This document shows positions 28,765-39,385 of a DNA stretch of 64,000 nt, piece after piece. This stretch comes from Microvirga pakistanensis (GTDB lineage Bacteria > Pseudomonadota > Alphaproteobacteria > Rhizobiales > Beijerinckiaceae). The DNA is taken from positions 1 to 64,000 of the forward strand of contig NZ_SPJX01000187.1 of assembly GCF_004458765.1 (NCBI RefSeq), given 5' to 3'. The first letter of the stretch is position 1. Each line of letters opens with the position of its first letter. Below the pieces are notes generated by a model, which worked only from the letters and a program-made list of their open reading frames with translations, did no database searches and was not told the origin of the DNA. A program made the translations under genes and the position numbers.

Positions 28765-30015
28765 TCACCGCCGCCTCTTCGCCACCTCGCGCCGCAGGAT
28801 TCCGATGATTTCGAGATGCGGCGAGTGCTTGAACTGATCGACCGGGACGACCCGCTCCAGGCGGTAGCCGCTGCCCATGAGGATGGCGGCGTCGCGGGCG
28901 AAGGTGGCGGCATCGCAGGAGACGCTCACCACGAGGGGCACCTTGGAGGCGGCGAGCTGCCTCGCCTGCGCCTCCGCGCCGGCGCGGGGCGGATCGAGCA
29001 CGACGGCATCGAAGGCATCGAGCTCGGGCGTCAGAAGCGGACGGCGGAAGAGATCGCGCGCCTCGGTGGTGACCCGGCGAAGCCCCGGCGTCGCCCGGAA
29101 GGCCCTGTCGAGAGCCGACATCGAGCCCTGATCGTATTCCACCGCATGAACCTCGGACCTTTCCGCGAGGCGCAGGGCGAAGGGGCCGGAGCCGGAAAAG
29201 AGGTCGGCCACGCGCTTGGCGCGCCCGCAGGCCTCCGTCACGAAGCGGGCGAGGGTTTCCTCTCCCAGGCGCGTGGCCTGCAGAAACGAGCCTGCGGGCG
29301 GCACGACGGATGCGCGTCCCATCACGATGGCGGGCGGGCGGCGCTCCACGATCACGTCCCCATGGATCGACAGGCGCGAGAGATCGAGCTTTTCGGCAAG
29401 GCCGATCAGGCTCAGGCGGCTCGCATCCTTCAGGGGTCCGTGCCCGCGCACATCCACATCGAAGCCGGTCGATGTATTGGTGATCTGGACATCGAGCGGC
29501 TTGCGGGCGCTTTTGAGATGCTCGCCGATGGCGCGGGCGATCACGGGTGCCCGCTCCTTCAGCACCGGCTCGGCGATGGGGCAGAAGGCGATCTCGACGA
29601 TCTGGTGGCTGCGGGCCGCCATATAGCCCACATGCATGGCGCGCTCGGGGAAGCGCACATGCAGCGTCACGCGGCGGCGGCCATCGCCATGGGCATCGAT
29701 CATTCCATCGACGGGAGCCTCGATGCGGGCTTGGCGCAGGGTGCGGGCGAGGATCTCCTGCTTCCAGGTCCGGTAGAAGCCGTGCTTCATGTGCTGTGTC
29801 GCGCAGCCGCCGCATTCGTCGAAATAGGGGCAGAACGGCGTTTCCCGCTCGGGCGACGCCGCATCCACGCGAATGAGGTCCGCCCGTGAACCGTCGCGTT
29901 CGACGGTGACGGTTTCGCCCGGCAGCGTCTTGGGCACGAAGACGGGACCGGACGCGGATTCCGCGATGCCGTCGGCCTTGGCGCCGAGGCGCTCGATCAC
30001 AATCTGCTCAGGCAC
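28765..30015 (-). CDS. 23S rRNA (uracil-C5)-methyltransferase, RumA/RlmD family
   Basis: A 416-residue SAM-dependent RNA methylase. An N-terminal TRAM-like region is followed by iron-sulfur ligands Cys62, Cys68, Cys71 (CPYFDECGGCATQH) and Cys145. The SAM site is RVADLFSGSGPFALRLA; DPPRAG precedes the catalytic Cys367 in SVSCDAATFARD, and DQFKHSPHLEIIG carries the terminal Glu. The exact uracil (U747, U1939 or another) cannot be told. Its start overlaps the tlyA stop by 8 bp. Confidence 0.92.
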   Translation of the reverse strand: MPEQIVIERLGAKADGIAESASGPVFVPKTLPGETVTVERDGSRADLIRVDAASPERETPFCPYFDECGGCATQHMKHGFYRTWKQEILARTLRQARIEAPVDGMIDAHGDGRRRVTLHVRFPERAMHVGYMAARSHQIVEIAFCPIAEPVLKERAPVIARAIGEHLKSARKPLDVQITNTSTGFDVDVRGHGPLKDASRLSLIGLAEKLDLSRLSIHGDVIVERRPPAIVMGRASVVPPAGSFLQATRLGEETLARFVTEACGRAKRVADLFSGSGPFALRLAERSEVHAVEYDQGSMSALDRAFRATPGLRRVTTEARDLFRRPLLTPELDAFDAVVLDPPRAGAEAQARQLAASKVPLVVSVSCDAATFARDAAILMGSGYRLERVVPVDQFKHSPHLEIIGILRREVAKRRR

Positions 30016-30736
30016 GATGGGCTCCCAACAAGAACTCGCGGTTGCCGTCCCCGCCCTCGATGGGCGAAGGGACGATGCCGTCGACGGAAAATCCGAGCGA
30101 GGCGACGAAGGCGCCCATGTCGTCGCACACCGCGCGGTGAACCGCCTCGTCCCGCACGATGCCCTTCTTCACGTGATCGCGCCCCGCCTCGAATTGCGGC
30201 TTGACGAGAACGGCCAGCCTCGCGCGCGGTTTCAGCAAAGCGGTCGCGGCCGGCAGCACCAGCTTCAAGGAGATGAAGCTCACATCCGACACGAGGAGAT
30301 CCGCGGGCTCGGGGATGAGATCGGCCGTGAGCGCGCGCGCGTCGGTGCCCTCGAGATTGGTGACGCGCGGATCCCCCGCCACCGTCGGATGAAGCTGGGA
30401 ATGGCCGACATCCACCGCGTAGACATGGGCGGCATCGCGCATCAGCAGCACCTGCGTGAAGCCGCCGGTGGAGGCGCCGATATCGAGGCAGATGCAGCCT
30501 CGAGGATCGATGTGGAAGGCATCGAGCGCCGCCGCCAGCTTCACGCCGCCGCGGGATACGTAAGGATGCGGCTGCACCGCCGTGATCACCGCATCATTGG
30601 CAACCGCGTCGGAGGGTTTCTTCACCACGGCGCCGTTCACCGTGACGAGGCCTGCGGCAATCGCTTCCTGGGCCCGCGCGCGGCTCGTGAAGAAGCCGCG
30701 CTCGACGAGCACCATGTCGGCACGCTTGCGGGTCAT
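30008..30736 (-). CDS. tlyA: TlyA-family rRNA 2'-O-methyltransferase/hemolysin-like protein
   Basis: A 242-residue protein with an N-terminal S4 RNA-binding domain (RADMVLVERGFFTSRARAQEAIAAGLVTVNG) and an FtsJ-like methyltransferase domain (PYVSRGGVKLAAALDAF, CLDIGASTGGFTQVLLMRDAAHVYAVDVGHSQL, LLVSDVSFISLKLVLP). TlyA methylates cytidines of 16S and 23S rRNA. I start at 30736 (MTRKRADMVL) because upstream in-frame sequence is a tandem repeat and not conserved. It is translationally coupled to rumA. Confidence 0.92.
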   Translation of the reverse strand: MTRKRADMVLVERGFFTSRARAQEAIAAGLVTVNGAVVKKPSDAVANDAVITAVQPHPYVSRGGVKLAAALDAFHIDPRGCICLDIGASTGGFTQVLLMRDAAHVYAVDVGHSQLHPTVAGDPRVTNLEGTDARALTADLIPEPADLLVSDVSFISLKLVLPAATALLKPRARLAVLVKPQFEAGRDHVKKGIVRDEAVHRAVCDDMGAFVASLGFSVDGIVPSPIEGGDGNREFLLGAHRA

Positions 30737-30737
30737 G

Positions 30738-30767
30738 AATGCCTCAACGCCAAATGCCTCAACGCCA
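30738..30767. repeat. 15-bp tandem duplication upstream of tlyA
   Basis: AATGCCTCAACGCCA occurs twice head to tail, immediately before the tlyA start codon. It spans the place where the tlyA ribosome site should be. Confidence 0.8.
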
Positions 30768-30854
30768 TGTGAATTCAAATCCTCCTCAATTCCGGAACCG
30801 GCTCTCGCGGGTAGGCGTATCCGTTCAGCGATCAACCGAACTCATGGGGTTCTC

Positions 30855-31568
30855 ATGCTCAGCCGTCGCCACCTTCTGACCGGCGCCACCCTCCTGGCCG
30901 CCAGCGCTGCCATTCCGCGAGCCTGGGCGCAAGCGCCTTCCGGTCCCTTCAAACTCGATCCCCTGCCATATGCCCCCTCCAAGAACGAGCCCCACATCGA
31001 CGCCCAGACCATGGAGCTCCACCATGGAAAGCACCATGCATCCTACGTCAACAACCTCAACGCCGCTTTGAGCCAGAACGGCGAACTGGCCAGGATGCCG
31101 CTCCACGAGATGCTGGCGAAGATCGGCGAGATGCCGGAATCCGTGCGGACCGCCATCCGCAACAACGGCGGCGGGCATGCCAACCACACCATGTTCTGGC
31201 GGATCATGGGCGGGTCGGGCGGCGAGCCCTCGGGTGAGCTGAAGAGCGCCATCGACCGGGATCTCGGCGGATTCCAGAAGCTCCAGGCCGATTTCAACAC
31301 GGCCGGGGAGAAGCAGTTCGGGTCTGGATGGGTGTTCGTGACGGTGAGCCGTGACGGCAGGCTCGGCATCACGTCCAAGCCCAACCAGGATACTCCGCTC
31401 ATGGACGGACAGATGGTCCTCATGGGCAATGACGTCTGGGAGCATGCCTATTACCTGAAATACCAGAACCGGCGGCCCGATTACCTCAAGGCTTGGTGGA
31501 ACGTGCTCGACTGGAACCGGATCGGCGAGCGCTATGCCGCCGCGAAGGCCGGGACGCTGGGAATTTGA
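30855..31568 (+). CDS. Exported Fe/Mn superoxide dismutase
   Basis: A 237-residue superoxide dismutase with an N-terminal twin-arginine signal (SRRHLLTGATLLAASAA, cut near AWA at about 25). Metal ligands read as His47 (EPHIDA), His111 (NHTMFW), Asp193 and His197 (NDVWEHAYYLKY). The second-sphere QFGSGWVFV segment is also present. The Tat signal implies folding with metal in the cytoplasm and export to the periplasm, whereas most Fe/MnSODs are cytosolic. It lies between dxs and tlyA on the opposite strand. Confidence 0.92.
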   Translation: MLSRRHLLTGATLLAASAAIPRAWAQAPSGPFKLDPLPYAPSKNEPHIDAQTMELHHGKHHASYVNNLNAALSQNGELARMPLHEMLAKIGEMPESVRTAIRNNGGGHANHTMFWRIMGGSGGEPSGELKSAIDRDLGGFQKLQADFNTAGEKQFGSGWVFVTVSRDGRLGITSKPNQDTPLMDGQMVLMGNDVWEHAYYLKYQNRRPDYLKAWWNVLDWNRIGERYAAAKAGTLGI

Positions 31569-31691
31569 TCCAACGTCATGCGAAGCGGAGACGAGGATCC
31601 TTGGCTCTGATTCCTTGGCTTTGATCCTGGAGCGAACCCGGAATCAGCGTGATGGGCAGGGGAGGCAGGTCCAGACCACGGCATCCCCATG

Positions 31692-31780
31692 CGTCATGAC
31701 CGGGCCCGTCCCGACCATCCACGTCTTTGATAGCCGCCCCAGAGAAGGCGTGGATGCCCGGCACAAGGCCGGGCATGACG
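31692..31780. repeat. Dispersed palindromic element, family A (double copy)
   Basis: Left half CGTCATGACCGGG to CCATCCACGTCTTT; right half AAGGCGTGGATGCCCGG to CCGGGCATGACGG. It lies between the convergent sod and dxs genes. Confidence 0.7.
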
Positions 31781-31802
31781 GAGATGGAGGGCCCGAGCGG
31801 CG

Positions 31803-33719
31803 TTAAGCCCGCGCCTGGCGGGTCTCCTCCCGGCCAAGCGCCTCGAAGACCTTGGACACGATGCCCGCCGCATCGAGGCCGGCCTGGGCATACATGCGTT
31901 CGGGCTTGTCGTGGTCCTGGTAGAGGTCGGGCAGAACCATCGAGCGCACCTTCACCGTGCCGCGATCGAGCGCTCCCCTGTCGGAGAGAAGCTGCAGCAC
32001 GAAGGAGCCGAAGCCGCCGATGGAACCTTCCTCGACCGTCACGAGAACTTCGTGGTCACGGGCGAGCCCGAGGATCATCTCCTCGTCGAGGGGCTTGGCG
32101 AAACGGGCATCGGCCACGGTCGTGGAGAGCCCGCGGGCTTCCAGCTCCTCCGCCGCCTTCAGGGCCTCCGCGAGGCGGGTGCCGAGGGACAGGAGGGCAA
32201 TGCGGCTGCCCTGCTTCACGATGCGGCCCTTGCCGATGGCGAGCGGCACGCCCTGCTCCGGCAGGTCGACGCCGACGCCCTCGCCGCGCGGGTAGCGGAA
32301 CGCGATGGGCCCGTCGTCATGGGCCGCAGCGGTGGCCACCATGTGCATCAGCTCCGCTTCGTCCGCGGCCGCCATCACCACCATGTTCGGCAGGCAGCCC
32401 AGATAGGCGATGTCGAAGGAGCCCGCATGGGTCGGGCCGTCCGCGCCCACGAGGCCCGCGCGGTCGAGGGCGAAGCGCACCGGCAGGTTCTGGATGGACA
32501 CATCGTGCACCACCTGGTCGTAGGCTCTCTGCAGGAAGGTGGAGTAGATCGCGCAGAACGGCTTGTAGCCTTCCGCCGCCATGCCGGCCGCGAAGGTCAC
32601 GGCGTGCTGCTCGGCGATGCCCACGTCGAAGGTGCGGGTCGGGAATTCCTTCCCGAAGAGGTCGATGCCGGTGCCGGTGGGCATCGCGGCCGTGATGGCC
32701 ACGATCTTGTCGTCCTGACGCGCCTGCCTGATCAGGCTCTCGCCGAAAACCTTCGTGTAGGAGGGGGCATTGGCCTTGGCCTTCGTCTGAGCTCCGGTCA
32801 CCACGTCGAAGGTGGCGACCCCGTGGTACTTGTCGGCGGCGGCTTCCGCCGGCGCATAGCCCTTGCCCTTCTGGGTGACCACATGGACCAGGATCGGACC
32901 GGTCTCCGAATCGCGGACATTCTTCAGGATCGGCAGCAGGTGATCCAGGTTGTGGCCGTCGATGGGGCCGACATAGTAGAAGCCGAGCTCCTCGAACATG
33001 GTGCCGCCGGTCCAGAACCCGCGGGCGAATTCCTCGGCGCGCTGCGCCTTCTCGTAGAGGAATTTCGGCAGCTTCTTGGCCAGCTGCTTGGCGGTCTCGC
33101 GGATGCCCCGATAGGTTCCGCCCGAGACGAGCCGCGCCAGATAGGACGACATCGCGCCGGTGGGCGGCGCGATCGACATGTCGTTGTCGTTGAGAATCAC
33201 GATCAGGCGCGAATGCATGGCGCCGGCGTTGTTCATGGCCTCATAGGCCATGCCCGCCGACATGGCGCCATCGCCGATCACGGCGATCACATTGTTGCGC
33301 CTGCCGTCGAGATCGCGCGCGACCGCCATGCCCAGACCGGCCGAGATCGACGTGGAGGTATGGGCCGCGCCGAAGGGGTCGTATTCGCTTTCCGAGCGCT
33401 TGGTGAAGCCCGACAGGCCTCCCGCCTGACGCAGGGTCCGGATCCGATCGCGCCTGCCGGTGAGAATCTTGTGAGGATAGGCTTGGTGCCCTACGTCCCA
33501 GATCAGTCGATCGCGCGGCGTATCGAAGACGTAATGGAGGGCCACCGTCAGCTCGACCACGCCGAGGCCGGCGCCCAGGTGGCCGCCGGTGACGGAGACG
33601 GCGCTGATCGTTTCCGTTCGCAGCTCGTCTGCAACTTGCCTCAGCTGGTTTTCAGGGAGCTGTCGGAGGTTTTCCGGGATCTTAATGGTGTCAAGGAGAG
33701 GTGTATGCGTTGCGCTCAC
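31803..33719 (-). CDS. dxs: 1-deoxy-D-xylulose-5-phosphate synthase
   Basis: The first enzyme of the MEP pathway (pyruvate + glyceraldehyde 3-phosphate, thiamine diphosphate dependent), 638 residues. Marks are [40 protein letters not shown], the TPP/Mg motif [36 protein letters not shown] and [16 protein letters not shown] start at the GTG at 33719 ([21 protein letters not shown]) because that matches the family N-terminus; an in-frame ATG at 33887 would add 56 unconserved residues and run into the divergent gene. Confidence 0.96.
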   Translation of the reverse strand: MSATHTPLLDTIKIPENLRQLPENQLRQVADELRTETISAVSVTGGHLGAGLGVVELTVALHYVFDTPRDRLIWDVGHQAYPHKILTGRRDRIRTLRQAGGLSGFTKRSESEYDPFGAAHTSTSISAGLGMAVARDLDGRRNNVIAVIGDGAMSAGMAYEAMNNAGAMHSRLIVILNDNDMSIAPPTGAMSSYLARLVSGGTYRGIRETAKQLAKKLPKFLYEKAQRAEEFARGFWTGGTMFEELGFYYVGPIDGHNLDHLLPILKNVRDSETGPILVHVVTQKGKGYAPAEAAADKYHGVATFDVVTGAQTKAKANAPSYTKVFGESLIRQARQDDKIVAITAAMPTGTGIDLFGKEFPTRTFDVGIAEQHAVTFAAGMAAEGYKPFCAIYSTFLQRAYDQVVHDVSIQNLPVRFALDRAGLVGADGPTHAGSFDIAYLGCLPNMVVMAAADEAELMHMVATAAAHDDGPIAFRYPRGEGVGVDLPEQGVPLAIGKGRIVKQGSRIALLSLGTRLAEALKAAEELEARGLSTTVADARFAKPLDEEMILGLARDHEVLVTVEEGSIGGFGSFVLQLLSDRGALDRGTVKVRSMVLPDLYQDHDKPERMYAQAGLDAAGIVSKVFEALGREETRQARA

Positions 33720-33799
33720 GTGGTCACCAGAATGCAGGATTTCCTTCGCCGGGAGCCCCAGCTTGGAAGCGCCGCAAAGGTTGAAAGCACCAAAGCCAG

Positions 33800-35104
33800 A
33801 TGATAGACGGCAAGAAACAATATCCCAATTCCCAGGTCGGGGGGAGGATGCCGCTTCCGATGTTCTCCGTCTCTTCTCGACAGACATATGCTGCCGTCTG
33901 GCTGCGAAAGCAACTCGTTGATCCGAATTGGTCCAGTTCCATCGGTGCGGCAGCCTTCGTGGTTTTCGTTGCGTCGACCTTTCTCGTTCGGGGCCATGCG
34001 GTCCCTGTGGCGATGATCGTCGTCATGACCCTCGTGGCGTTGTCGAGCGGCGTTGCACAGGGGGCGTTCAGGCGGAATGCCTGGCTGTGGCTTTTCGGGA
34101 TCTTTTTCTCTGCGTGGACGCTCCTCGGGACCGTTGCCGGAGGTCCGGGATACAATATTTCAGACTTTTTCAATCTCGTGCTTCTGGGGGCGTTCTTCCT
34201 GTCCCTGAGCCAGGTTTCCCGTGCGTTGAGCACGAGACAAATTTTGTGCATCATCGCGGTCGCCGGTGGGATAAGTGCGTTGGCGTCCATCGTGCTGCAC
34301 TTTGTCTCATCCGGTGACCTGTTCGATCGCTTGTCTCCCCTCGGACGGGGGCGCAACCCCATTCCCGGTGCCGGAGGACTTGCGGTCGCGCTGATTGCAT
34401 TTGCGGCACTCTGGCTGGAGCGTGCGCCCGGACGCCGGATCGAAGCGCTTCACGTGGCCCTGGCTTTTATGCTCCTCGTCGCCTTGGCCTGGACGCAGAG
34501 CCGCGCTCCGATCCTTTCGCTCTGCCTGGCGCTGCCGCTGGCTTGGTGGCTCGAGAAGAGGGGCGGGACGACCGCCGTGCTCGTCGCCTGCGGTGGCGTT
34601 TGGCTCTTCATTACTGGCCTCGGCCTCTTGGAGCCCGTCATCAAGGCCATGGTCTGCAAGGGCGATGCCAACTGGTGCCGCCCTGCGCTTCGAACCGAGA
34701 TCTGGGGTTGGGTGCGTGACCAGATCCTTCTCCATCCAGCGCTGGGAACCGGCCCGAGCTTCCGCTTCCAGAAGGTCTGGATGAGCCATCCCCATAACGG
34801 CATTTTCGGAATTGCCATGTATTACGGCCTTCCGGCGCTCGTGGCATTCGGAGCCATGATCGGCTTCTACGCCCGGGAATTGACACGGCTGGGGGACCGG
34901 TCATTGCGCTACTTCGGGCTGGCGTCCATCGTCTTCTCATTCGGCTATATGGGAACGGATTTGTCCAATCCTTTTGCCTTCTTCAACATGCATTATCTCT
35001 TTCTCTGGCTGCCGTGCCTTCTCGTTCTGGCATCGAAGGAGGCCGGGGCCCGGGGTGAGGAAAAGGCTGCTCTGGGGGGCTCCGACGAGCTTCGGCGGAT
35101 CTGA
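33800..35104 (+). CDS. O-antigen ligase / polymerase-like membrane protein
   Basis: A 434-residue protein with about ten membrane helices. The periplasmic loop around [40 protein letters not shown] and the conserved [19 protein letters not shown] (His/Asn before a helix) matches the Wzy_C/O-antigen ligase family. It would polymerise or attach a surface polysaccharide. An ATG at 33848 is an alternative start. It lies 9 bp before a glycosyltransferase gene, and the pair splits the xseB-dxs region. Its base composition looks a little less GC-rich than its neighbours. Confidence 0.85.
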   Translation: MIDGKKQYPNSQVGGRMPLPMFSVSSRQTYAAVWLRKQLVDPNWSSSIGAAAFVVFVASTFLVRGHAVPVAMIVVMTLVALSSGVAQGAFRRNAWLWLFGIFFSAWTLLGTVAGGPGYNISDFFNLVLLGAFFLSLSQVSRALSTRQILCIIAVAGGISALASIVLHFVSSGDLFDRLSPLGRGRNPIPGAGGLAVALIAFAALWLERAPGRRIEALHVALAFMLLVALAWTQSRAPILSLCLALPLAWWLEKRGGTTAVLVACGGVWLFITGLGLLEPVIKAMVCKGDANWCRPALRTEIWGWVRDQILLHPALGTGPSFRFQKVWMSHPHNGIFGIAMYYGLPALVAFGAMIGFYARELTRLGDRSLRYFGLASIVFSFGYMGTDLSNPFAFFNMHYLFLWLPCLLVLASKEAGARGEEKAALGGSDELRRI

Positions 35105-35113
35105 CGGCCCGTC

Positions 35114-36316
35114 ATGGCAAGGCATCACTCGGCCCTTCACCGCACGTTCGATCCCAAGCCCATCGCCTTCAAGGTGATGAAAGGGTTGACCGGCTCTCAC
35201 CCAGGGCTCCGGAAGGCCATGTCCTTCTTCCCGGATTTCGGGTGGCCTGACGCCGCGAAGGTGGATCTGCGGGAAGACAGCATCCGCGCCTTCAACCTCG
35301 CCCAGGAGCGTTACCGTCGGCAGCGCGCCTTCGTCGCGTCATGCGACGTGGACGTGATGAACCCGCATTGCCGGTTCACGGACCCGGATTCGGCCCATCG
35401 GGTGATCGCCCTCATCGCGGACGTGCTGATCCCGGGCCATACGATAACGGCGGTCGATCCGGATTCCGGGCGGCAGATCGCCTACGACACGACAGCCGAC
35501 AGCAACTGGCACTTCTCGTATCCGGCGCCCGCCGCGCTCCGGACCCGAAGGGTCGGAGGAGTGGTCGCAGCGATCCCGCCCTACAAGCATTACGGTCACC
35601 TGCTCACCGACGTGCTGATGCCTCTGGCCTATGGGTTGCAGCGCGGGGTGCTCGCGCCCGGCGAGACGCTGACCATCGTGACCGCGCGTTCGGTCAATCC
35701 GTTGGTGCAGAGCTTCCTCGAGGGGCTACGGCGCATCGGTCTTCCCGTGAACCATCTGAAGCTTGCTCCCTGGGAGCGGGTTCGGGCCGAGCGCTATCTC
35801 TATGCGCGCAGCCATTGCTGCAACCTCGAACGGGTGTTCGCAACGCCGGAAGCGCTGGAATACGCCCGCTCCATCTTCCAGGCCGCCTACGCGGACCGGA
35901 GGTTGCCGGAGGCTGAGCGCCGGATCTATCTGACCCGTGGCGAGACGCGGCTGCGCCGGGTGGAAGGTGAGGCCGAACTGATCGGGGGGCTTCGCGGGCG
36001 AGGGTTCAGGATCGTCGAGGCCTCCTGGTCCAACCACCACGAGCAGATTCACTGGTTCGGCGAAGCAAAGACCGTCATGGCCGTTCATGGCGCCGGCCTC
36101 GCCAACATTCTCTGGGCGCGTCGCGAGCCGCTCCTCATCGAGCTGATGGCCCAGAATGCCCGCAAGAGCACCGGCCTTCACTGGGCCGCCGAGGTCGGGG
36201 CGGATTACGAGCCCGTCACCGGCGGGCCCGAGGGACCGAGGCAGGCCTTCAGCATCGATCCCGCAGCGGTTCTGCGGGAAGTCGATGCGATTCTCGAGAA
36301 GAATCCCGGCCGTTAG
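35114..36316 (+). CDS. Family 61 glycosyltransferase
   Basis: A 400-residue protein of the GT61 (DUF563) family. The clear mark is the C-terminal MAVHGAGLANILWA followed by LIELMAQN; PYKHYGHLLTDVLMPLAYGL and RRIYLTRGETRLRRV are also typical. These enzymes transfer pentose or hexosamine residues. It has no signal or membrane helix, so it probably works at the cytoplasmic face. It forms an operon with the ligase-like gene, pointing to a surface polysaccharide. Confidence 0.88.
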   Translation: MARHHSALHRTFDPKPIAFKVMKGLTGSHPGLRKAMSFFPDFGWPDAAKVDLREDSIRAFNLAQERYRRQRAFVASCDVDVMNPHCRFTDPDSAHRVIALIADVLIPGHTITAVDPDSGRQIAYDTTADSNWHFSYPAPAALRTRRVGGVVAAIPPYKHYGHLLTDVLMPLAYGLQRGVLAPGETLTIVTARSVNPLVQSFLEGLRRIGLPVNHLKLAPWERVRAERYLYARSHCCNLERVFATPEALEYARSIFQAAYADRRLPEAERRIYLTRGETRLRRVEGEAELIGGLRGRGFRIVEASWSNHHEQIHWFGEAKTVMAVHGAGLANILWARREPLLIELMAQNARKSTGLHWAAEVGADYEPVTGGPEGPRQAFSIDPAAVLREVDAILEKNPGR

Positions 36317-36333
36317 GGGCCGTTCCTAAGGAA

Positions 36334-36582
36334 CTAGGCCTCGACGTCCAGCGGCGCCGCGCCGGAGGCGGCGCCGTCCGGGCCGATGGTGATCTTCTCG
36401 ATCCGGGCCTCGGCCTTCTTCAGAAGCTGCTCGCAATGCTTCTTGAGGGCCTCGCCACGCTCGTAGATGGCGATCGAATCCTCGAGCGGCACATCGCCGC
36501 GCTCAAGACGCCGCACGATCTCCTCCAGTTCGGCCAGGGCCTTCTCGAAGGGGAGGGTCTTGATGGAAGGGGTGTCGGTCAT
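36334..36582 (-). CDS. xseB: Exodeoxyribonuclease VII small subunit
   Basis: An 82-residue coiled-coil protein with the family core [55 protein letters not shown]. It partners XseA (not in this window) in degrading single-stranded DNA. In many alphaproteobacteria xseB lies next to dxs; here 2.6 kb of plus-strand polysaccharide genes stand between them. It follows the DUF2339 gene by 41 bp on the same strand. Confidence 0.94.
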   Translation of the reverse strand: MTDTPSIKTLPFEKALAELEEIVRRLERGDVPLEDSIAIYERGEALKKHCEQLLKKAEARIEKITIGPDGAASGAAPLDVEA

Positions 36583-36623
36583 GCAGCTATCCGTCAAAAA
36601 TCGTTGTTGGGCCGCTCCTTCTC

Positions 36624-39329
36624 TCAAGAGGTCGCGGCATTGCCCGGCTGGCGGACGAGGAATCTCTGATAAACGAGGCCGATGCCGATGAGAACAAGCC
36701 CGAGGCCAATAAAGGACAGGGCTCGCATCACGCCCTCCAGGTTGGACAGGTCGATGATGAACACCTTCACGACGGCGAGCACAAGATAAACCGCCGAGGC
36801 GATGCGCGCAAAGCGGTTGTCGCGCAGGATCCCGAGGCCGAGGAGCGCGATGCCGATGACGAGGAGCGCCACCGAGTAGCTCCACTGCTCGCCCTGGGTG
36901 AAGCCGCGCCAGAAGATGCCTACCCTGGGGCCTTGGAAGATTCGTCGGATCTCCATCGCCACGTAGGCCCATTGCAGCACCAAGCTCAGGATGGCCGAAG
37001 CGACGGCATAGGAAGCGGGCCGCGTATTCCGCTCCACAGAGGCCAAGCCAGCCGCCAGGATCGAGGGCAGAAGATAGGCCGCGATCAGACTGTTGAAGAG
37101 TGTCCCGCCCACGATCGTGTCATTGGTCAGAAGCGGGTTCTCGAGCACGAGCAGTCCGCCGGCGGCCAGAAGGAACGAGGCGAGCTTGAAGATCAGAGCC
37201 CCCCAGCGATAGACCGGATCGGGACGGCGGATATCCATCCGGGTCAGCAGGATCGAGAAAGCGAGGCTTTCTGTCGCAACCAGTCCCGCCTCCAGGAGAT
37301 GGAGGTCAGCCGCCAGGGGATTGCTCACATGAAGGGCATGGCGGATCTCGAAGAAGACCAGGAAGGCCGCAAAGACGATGCTCAGGCTCTCGGCGAGCTG
37401 GACGATCCTGTCGCGGCCCATCCGCTCCAGAAGGCGGCTCGCCAGCCAGAACGAGACGGCGGGAACGCCATAGCCCCAGAGAAGCCAATTGAAGAGCACC
37501 GGCCCTGGATCGCCACCCACGATGGTCGGGTCCCAGACCAGGCGGCCGAGCACGACGAGGCCGATGGCGCCCACCGCGTAGCGCAGGGCCGGAATGGCGA
37601 TGCGGTTCGCGACCCAGGCCGTTCCCAGAGCCGCAAGCGCGAAGGCGACCGTCAGCATACCCTTTTCGAGGGCGAAGGTCAGGCCGAGCGCGGCCGCCGC
37701 CAAAGCCGCCGAAGCGGTGGTCCCCACCCCGAGACGGATGGCCGCGTCCTCCTCCACTCCGCCACGGCGCATCAGCCATTGCGCGGCGAGGACGAAGCCC
37801 AGGGCCAGGAGGCCCGCCGCCAGGGCGAAGGAGAGGCTGCGCTCGAACGCGGTCACGCGCCAATAGGCGGCGATCAGGGCCAGGAGCGGTCCCGCGCCAG
37901 CGGCACCGGCGTACCAGGCGGCAACCGGCAGGCGTAAGGATCGCGAGCGCGCGAGCCGCAGCAGTGAGGCTCCCGCGATCACCGATGGCAGGAGAGCCGC
38001 CAGAACCAAATAGGTGCTGAGCGCATGGGGCCGGACGGCGAAAGCATCCCCGTTCTGGTAGAACAGGCTTTCGGGGCCATCCCCGATCTCGGCCGCGAGG
38101 GGCCAAACCAGGAGCGCGCCCACCGCCAGGACGGCGCTGCCGGCCGCCGCCGCCGCGACATTGGCGACGCGCACGCCCGCGGCGAGCAGGATCAACGCCA
38201 TGGCGGCCACGAAGACCGGCCTTCCGTCGCCCGTGGCGACGGCGCCTGTCACCACGATCCCAGCCAGGGCGAAGGCCAAGAGCGCCATGCTCGCGCCTCC
38301 GTCGAGCCGCGCCTCGGGATCGGGCACATGGCGATAGGGATCGAGGGCGAGAAAGAACGCCGCGAAGCCGGCCTGAAGCACCAGATGCACCATGGACGGT
38401 AGCGCATTCGCTTCGTCGATGAAGAAAATCGGCACTGTCCACAGGAGCACGCCAGCCGCCGCCGCGAGGGCCAGCCAGCGCCAGAGCCTGAGCCGAGCGA
38501 CGCCATAGGCGGGCAGGACCACGAAGGCGAGATAGACGACGAGCGCCCAGGGCTGGGGCCGATCCGAGGACACGAGGAGGGGGCTTCCCATGGCGCCGAG
38601 CAGGCCAAGAGCCGCCAGGATCGGACCATGGAGGGTCGAGGCCACCATGGCCATCACGGCGATGAGACCGAGCAGCACGAAGGTCGTGCCGGGGCCGATC
38701 AGGCCATAGAGGGCATAGGCGGCATAGGCCGAGGCGAAGGCCGTGCAGGTGCCGGCGGCCGTGAGGATGCTCGGCACATGGGCGCTCGGAATGCCCGGCA
38801 GGCGGAGGCTGCGCTCGCGTCGGCGCATCCATTCGCCCGCGCCGGCGAGGGCGAGCGCAAAGAGGATTCCGAGCGCGATGCGGGTCCGGGGATCGAGCAG
38901 GTTCTGCTCGATGGAATAGCGGACGAGAAAGACGCCGCCCAGCGCCAGGGCCACGCCGCCCACCCACACGGCCCAGCGCGAGCCGAGCGTTTCCTCGAAG
39001 CCCTTGCCGGGCGGGTTTGGGTCGGCCGCCCTGGGGGGAACCGGCGGAACGGAGGTTGGCCGGGGCTCTGAGAGTTCGGGGAGCGCAGTGTCCGCCTCCT
39101 GTGCCGGCACCGGCTCCGCGGCGCGCGAGGGACCGGGTTCCGGAACGGCCTCGGGAGGTGCCTGCGCATTCCGCATGTCCGTTTCGAACCGGTCGAGACG
39201 CAGCTGGAGATTGCGGAGCTCCCGCCGCGAGCGCAGGGCAAGCACGAGGCCGACGATGGCCACGATGGGACCGCCGATCCCAGCGACGATCGACAGGAGA
39301 ATGCCAAAGCCGATGAGCACGTCGTCCAC
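36624..39329 (-). CDS. DUF2339 multi-pass membrane protein
   Basis: A 901-residue protein with an N-terminal membrane helix, a short coiled stretch ([20 protein letters not shown]), a Pro/Ala/Glu-rich linker (about 55-110), and then some twenty or more membrane helices. [31 protein letters not shown] at the start of the membrane part is the usual DUF2339 opening. No catalytic motif can be seen. The family is widespread in Gram-negatives and has no settled function. Confidence 0.88.
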   Translation of the reverse strand: MDDVLIGFGILLSIVAGIGGPIVAIVGLVLALRSRRELRNLQLRLDRFETDMRNAQAPPEAVPEPGPSRAAEPVPAQEADTALPELSEPRPTSVPPVPPRAADPNPPGKGFEETLGSRWAVWVGGVALALGGVFLVRYSIEQNLLDPRTRIALGILFALALAGAGEWMRRRERSLRLPGIPSAHVPSILTAAGTCTAFASAYAAYALYGLIGPGTTFVLLGLIAVMAMVASTLHGPILAALGLLGAMGSPLLVSSDRPQPWALVVYLAFVVLPAYGVARLRLWRWLALAAAAGVLLWTVPIFFIDEANALPSMVHLVLQAGFAAFFLALDPYRHVPDPEARLDGGASMALLAFALAGIVVTGAVATGDGRPVFVAAMALILLAAGVRVANVAAAAAGSAVLAVGALLVWPLAAEIGDGPESLFYQNGDAFAVRPHALSTYLVLAALLPSVIAGASLLRLARSRSLRLPVAAWYAGAAGAGPLLALIAAYWRVTAFERSLSFALAAGLLALGFVLAAQWLMRRGGVEEDAAIRLGVGTTASAALAAAALGLTFALEKGMLTVAFALAALGTAWVANRIAIPALRYAVGAIGLVVLGRLVWDPTIVGGDPGPVLFNWLLWGYGVPAVSFWLASRLLERMGRDRIVQLAESLSIVFAAFLVFFEIRHALHVSNPLAADLHLLEAGLVATESLAFSILLTRMDIRRPDPVYRWGALIFKLASFLLAAGGLLVLENPLLTNDTIVGGTLFNSLIAAYLLPSILAAGLASVERNTRPASYAVASAILSLVLQWAYVAMEIRRIFQGPRVGIFWRGFTQGEQWSYSVALLVIGIALLGLGILRDNRFARIASAVYLVLAVVKVFIIDLSNLEGVMRALSFIGLGLVLIGIGLVYQRFLVRQPGNAATS

Positions 39330-39385
39330 GAAGAGCCCCTTCCTCGTTCACGGGCGGGGCCCCTCGTCCAGCGCGTGGAATCGCG

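Noticed and set aside
31911..33803. Plus-strand open frame opposite dxs (630 codons)
   Set aside because: It mirrors dxs codon by codon; no domain, no ribosome site and no plausible start.
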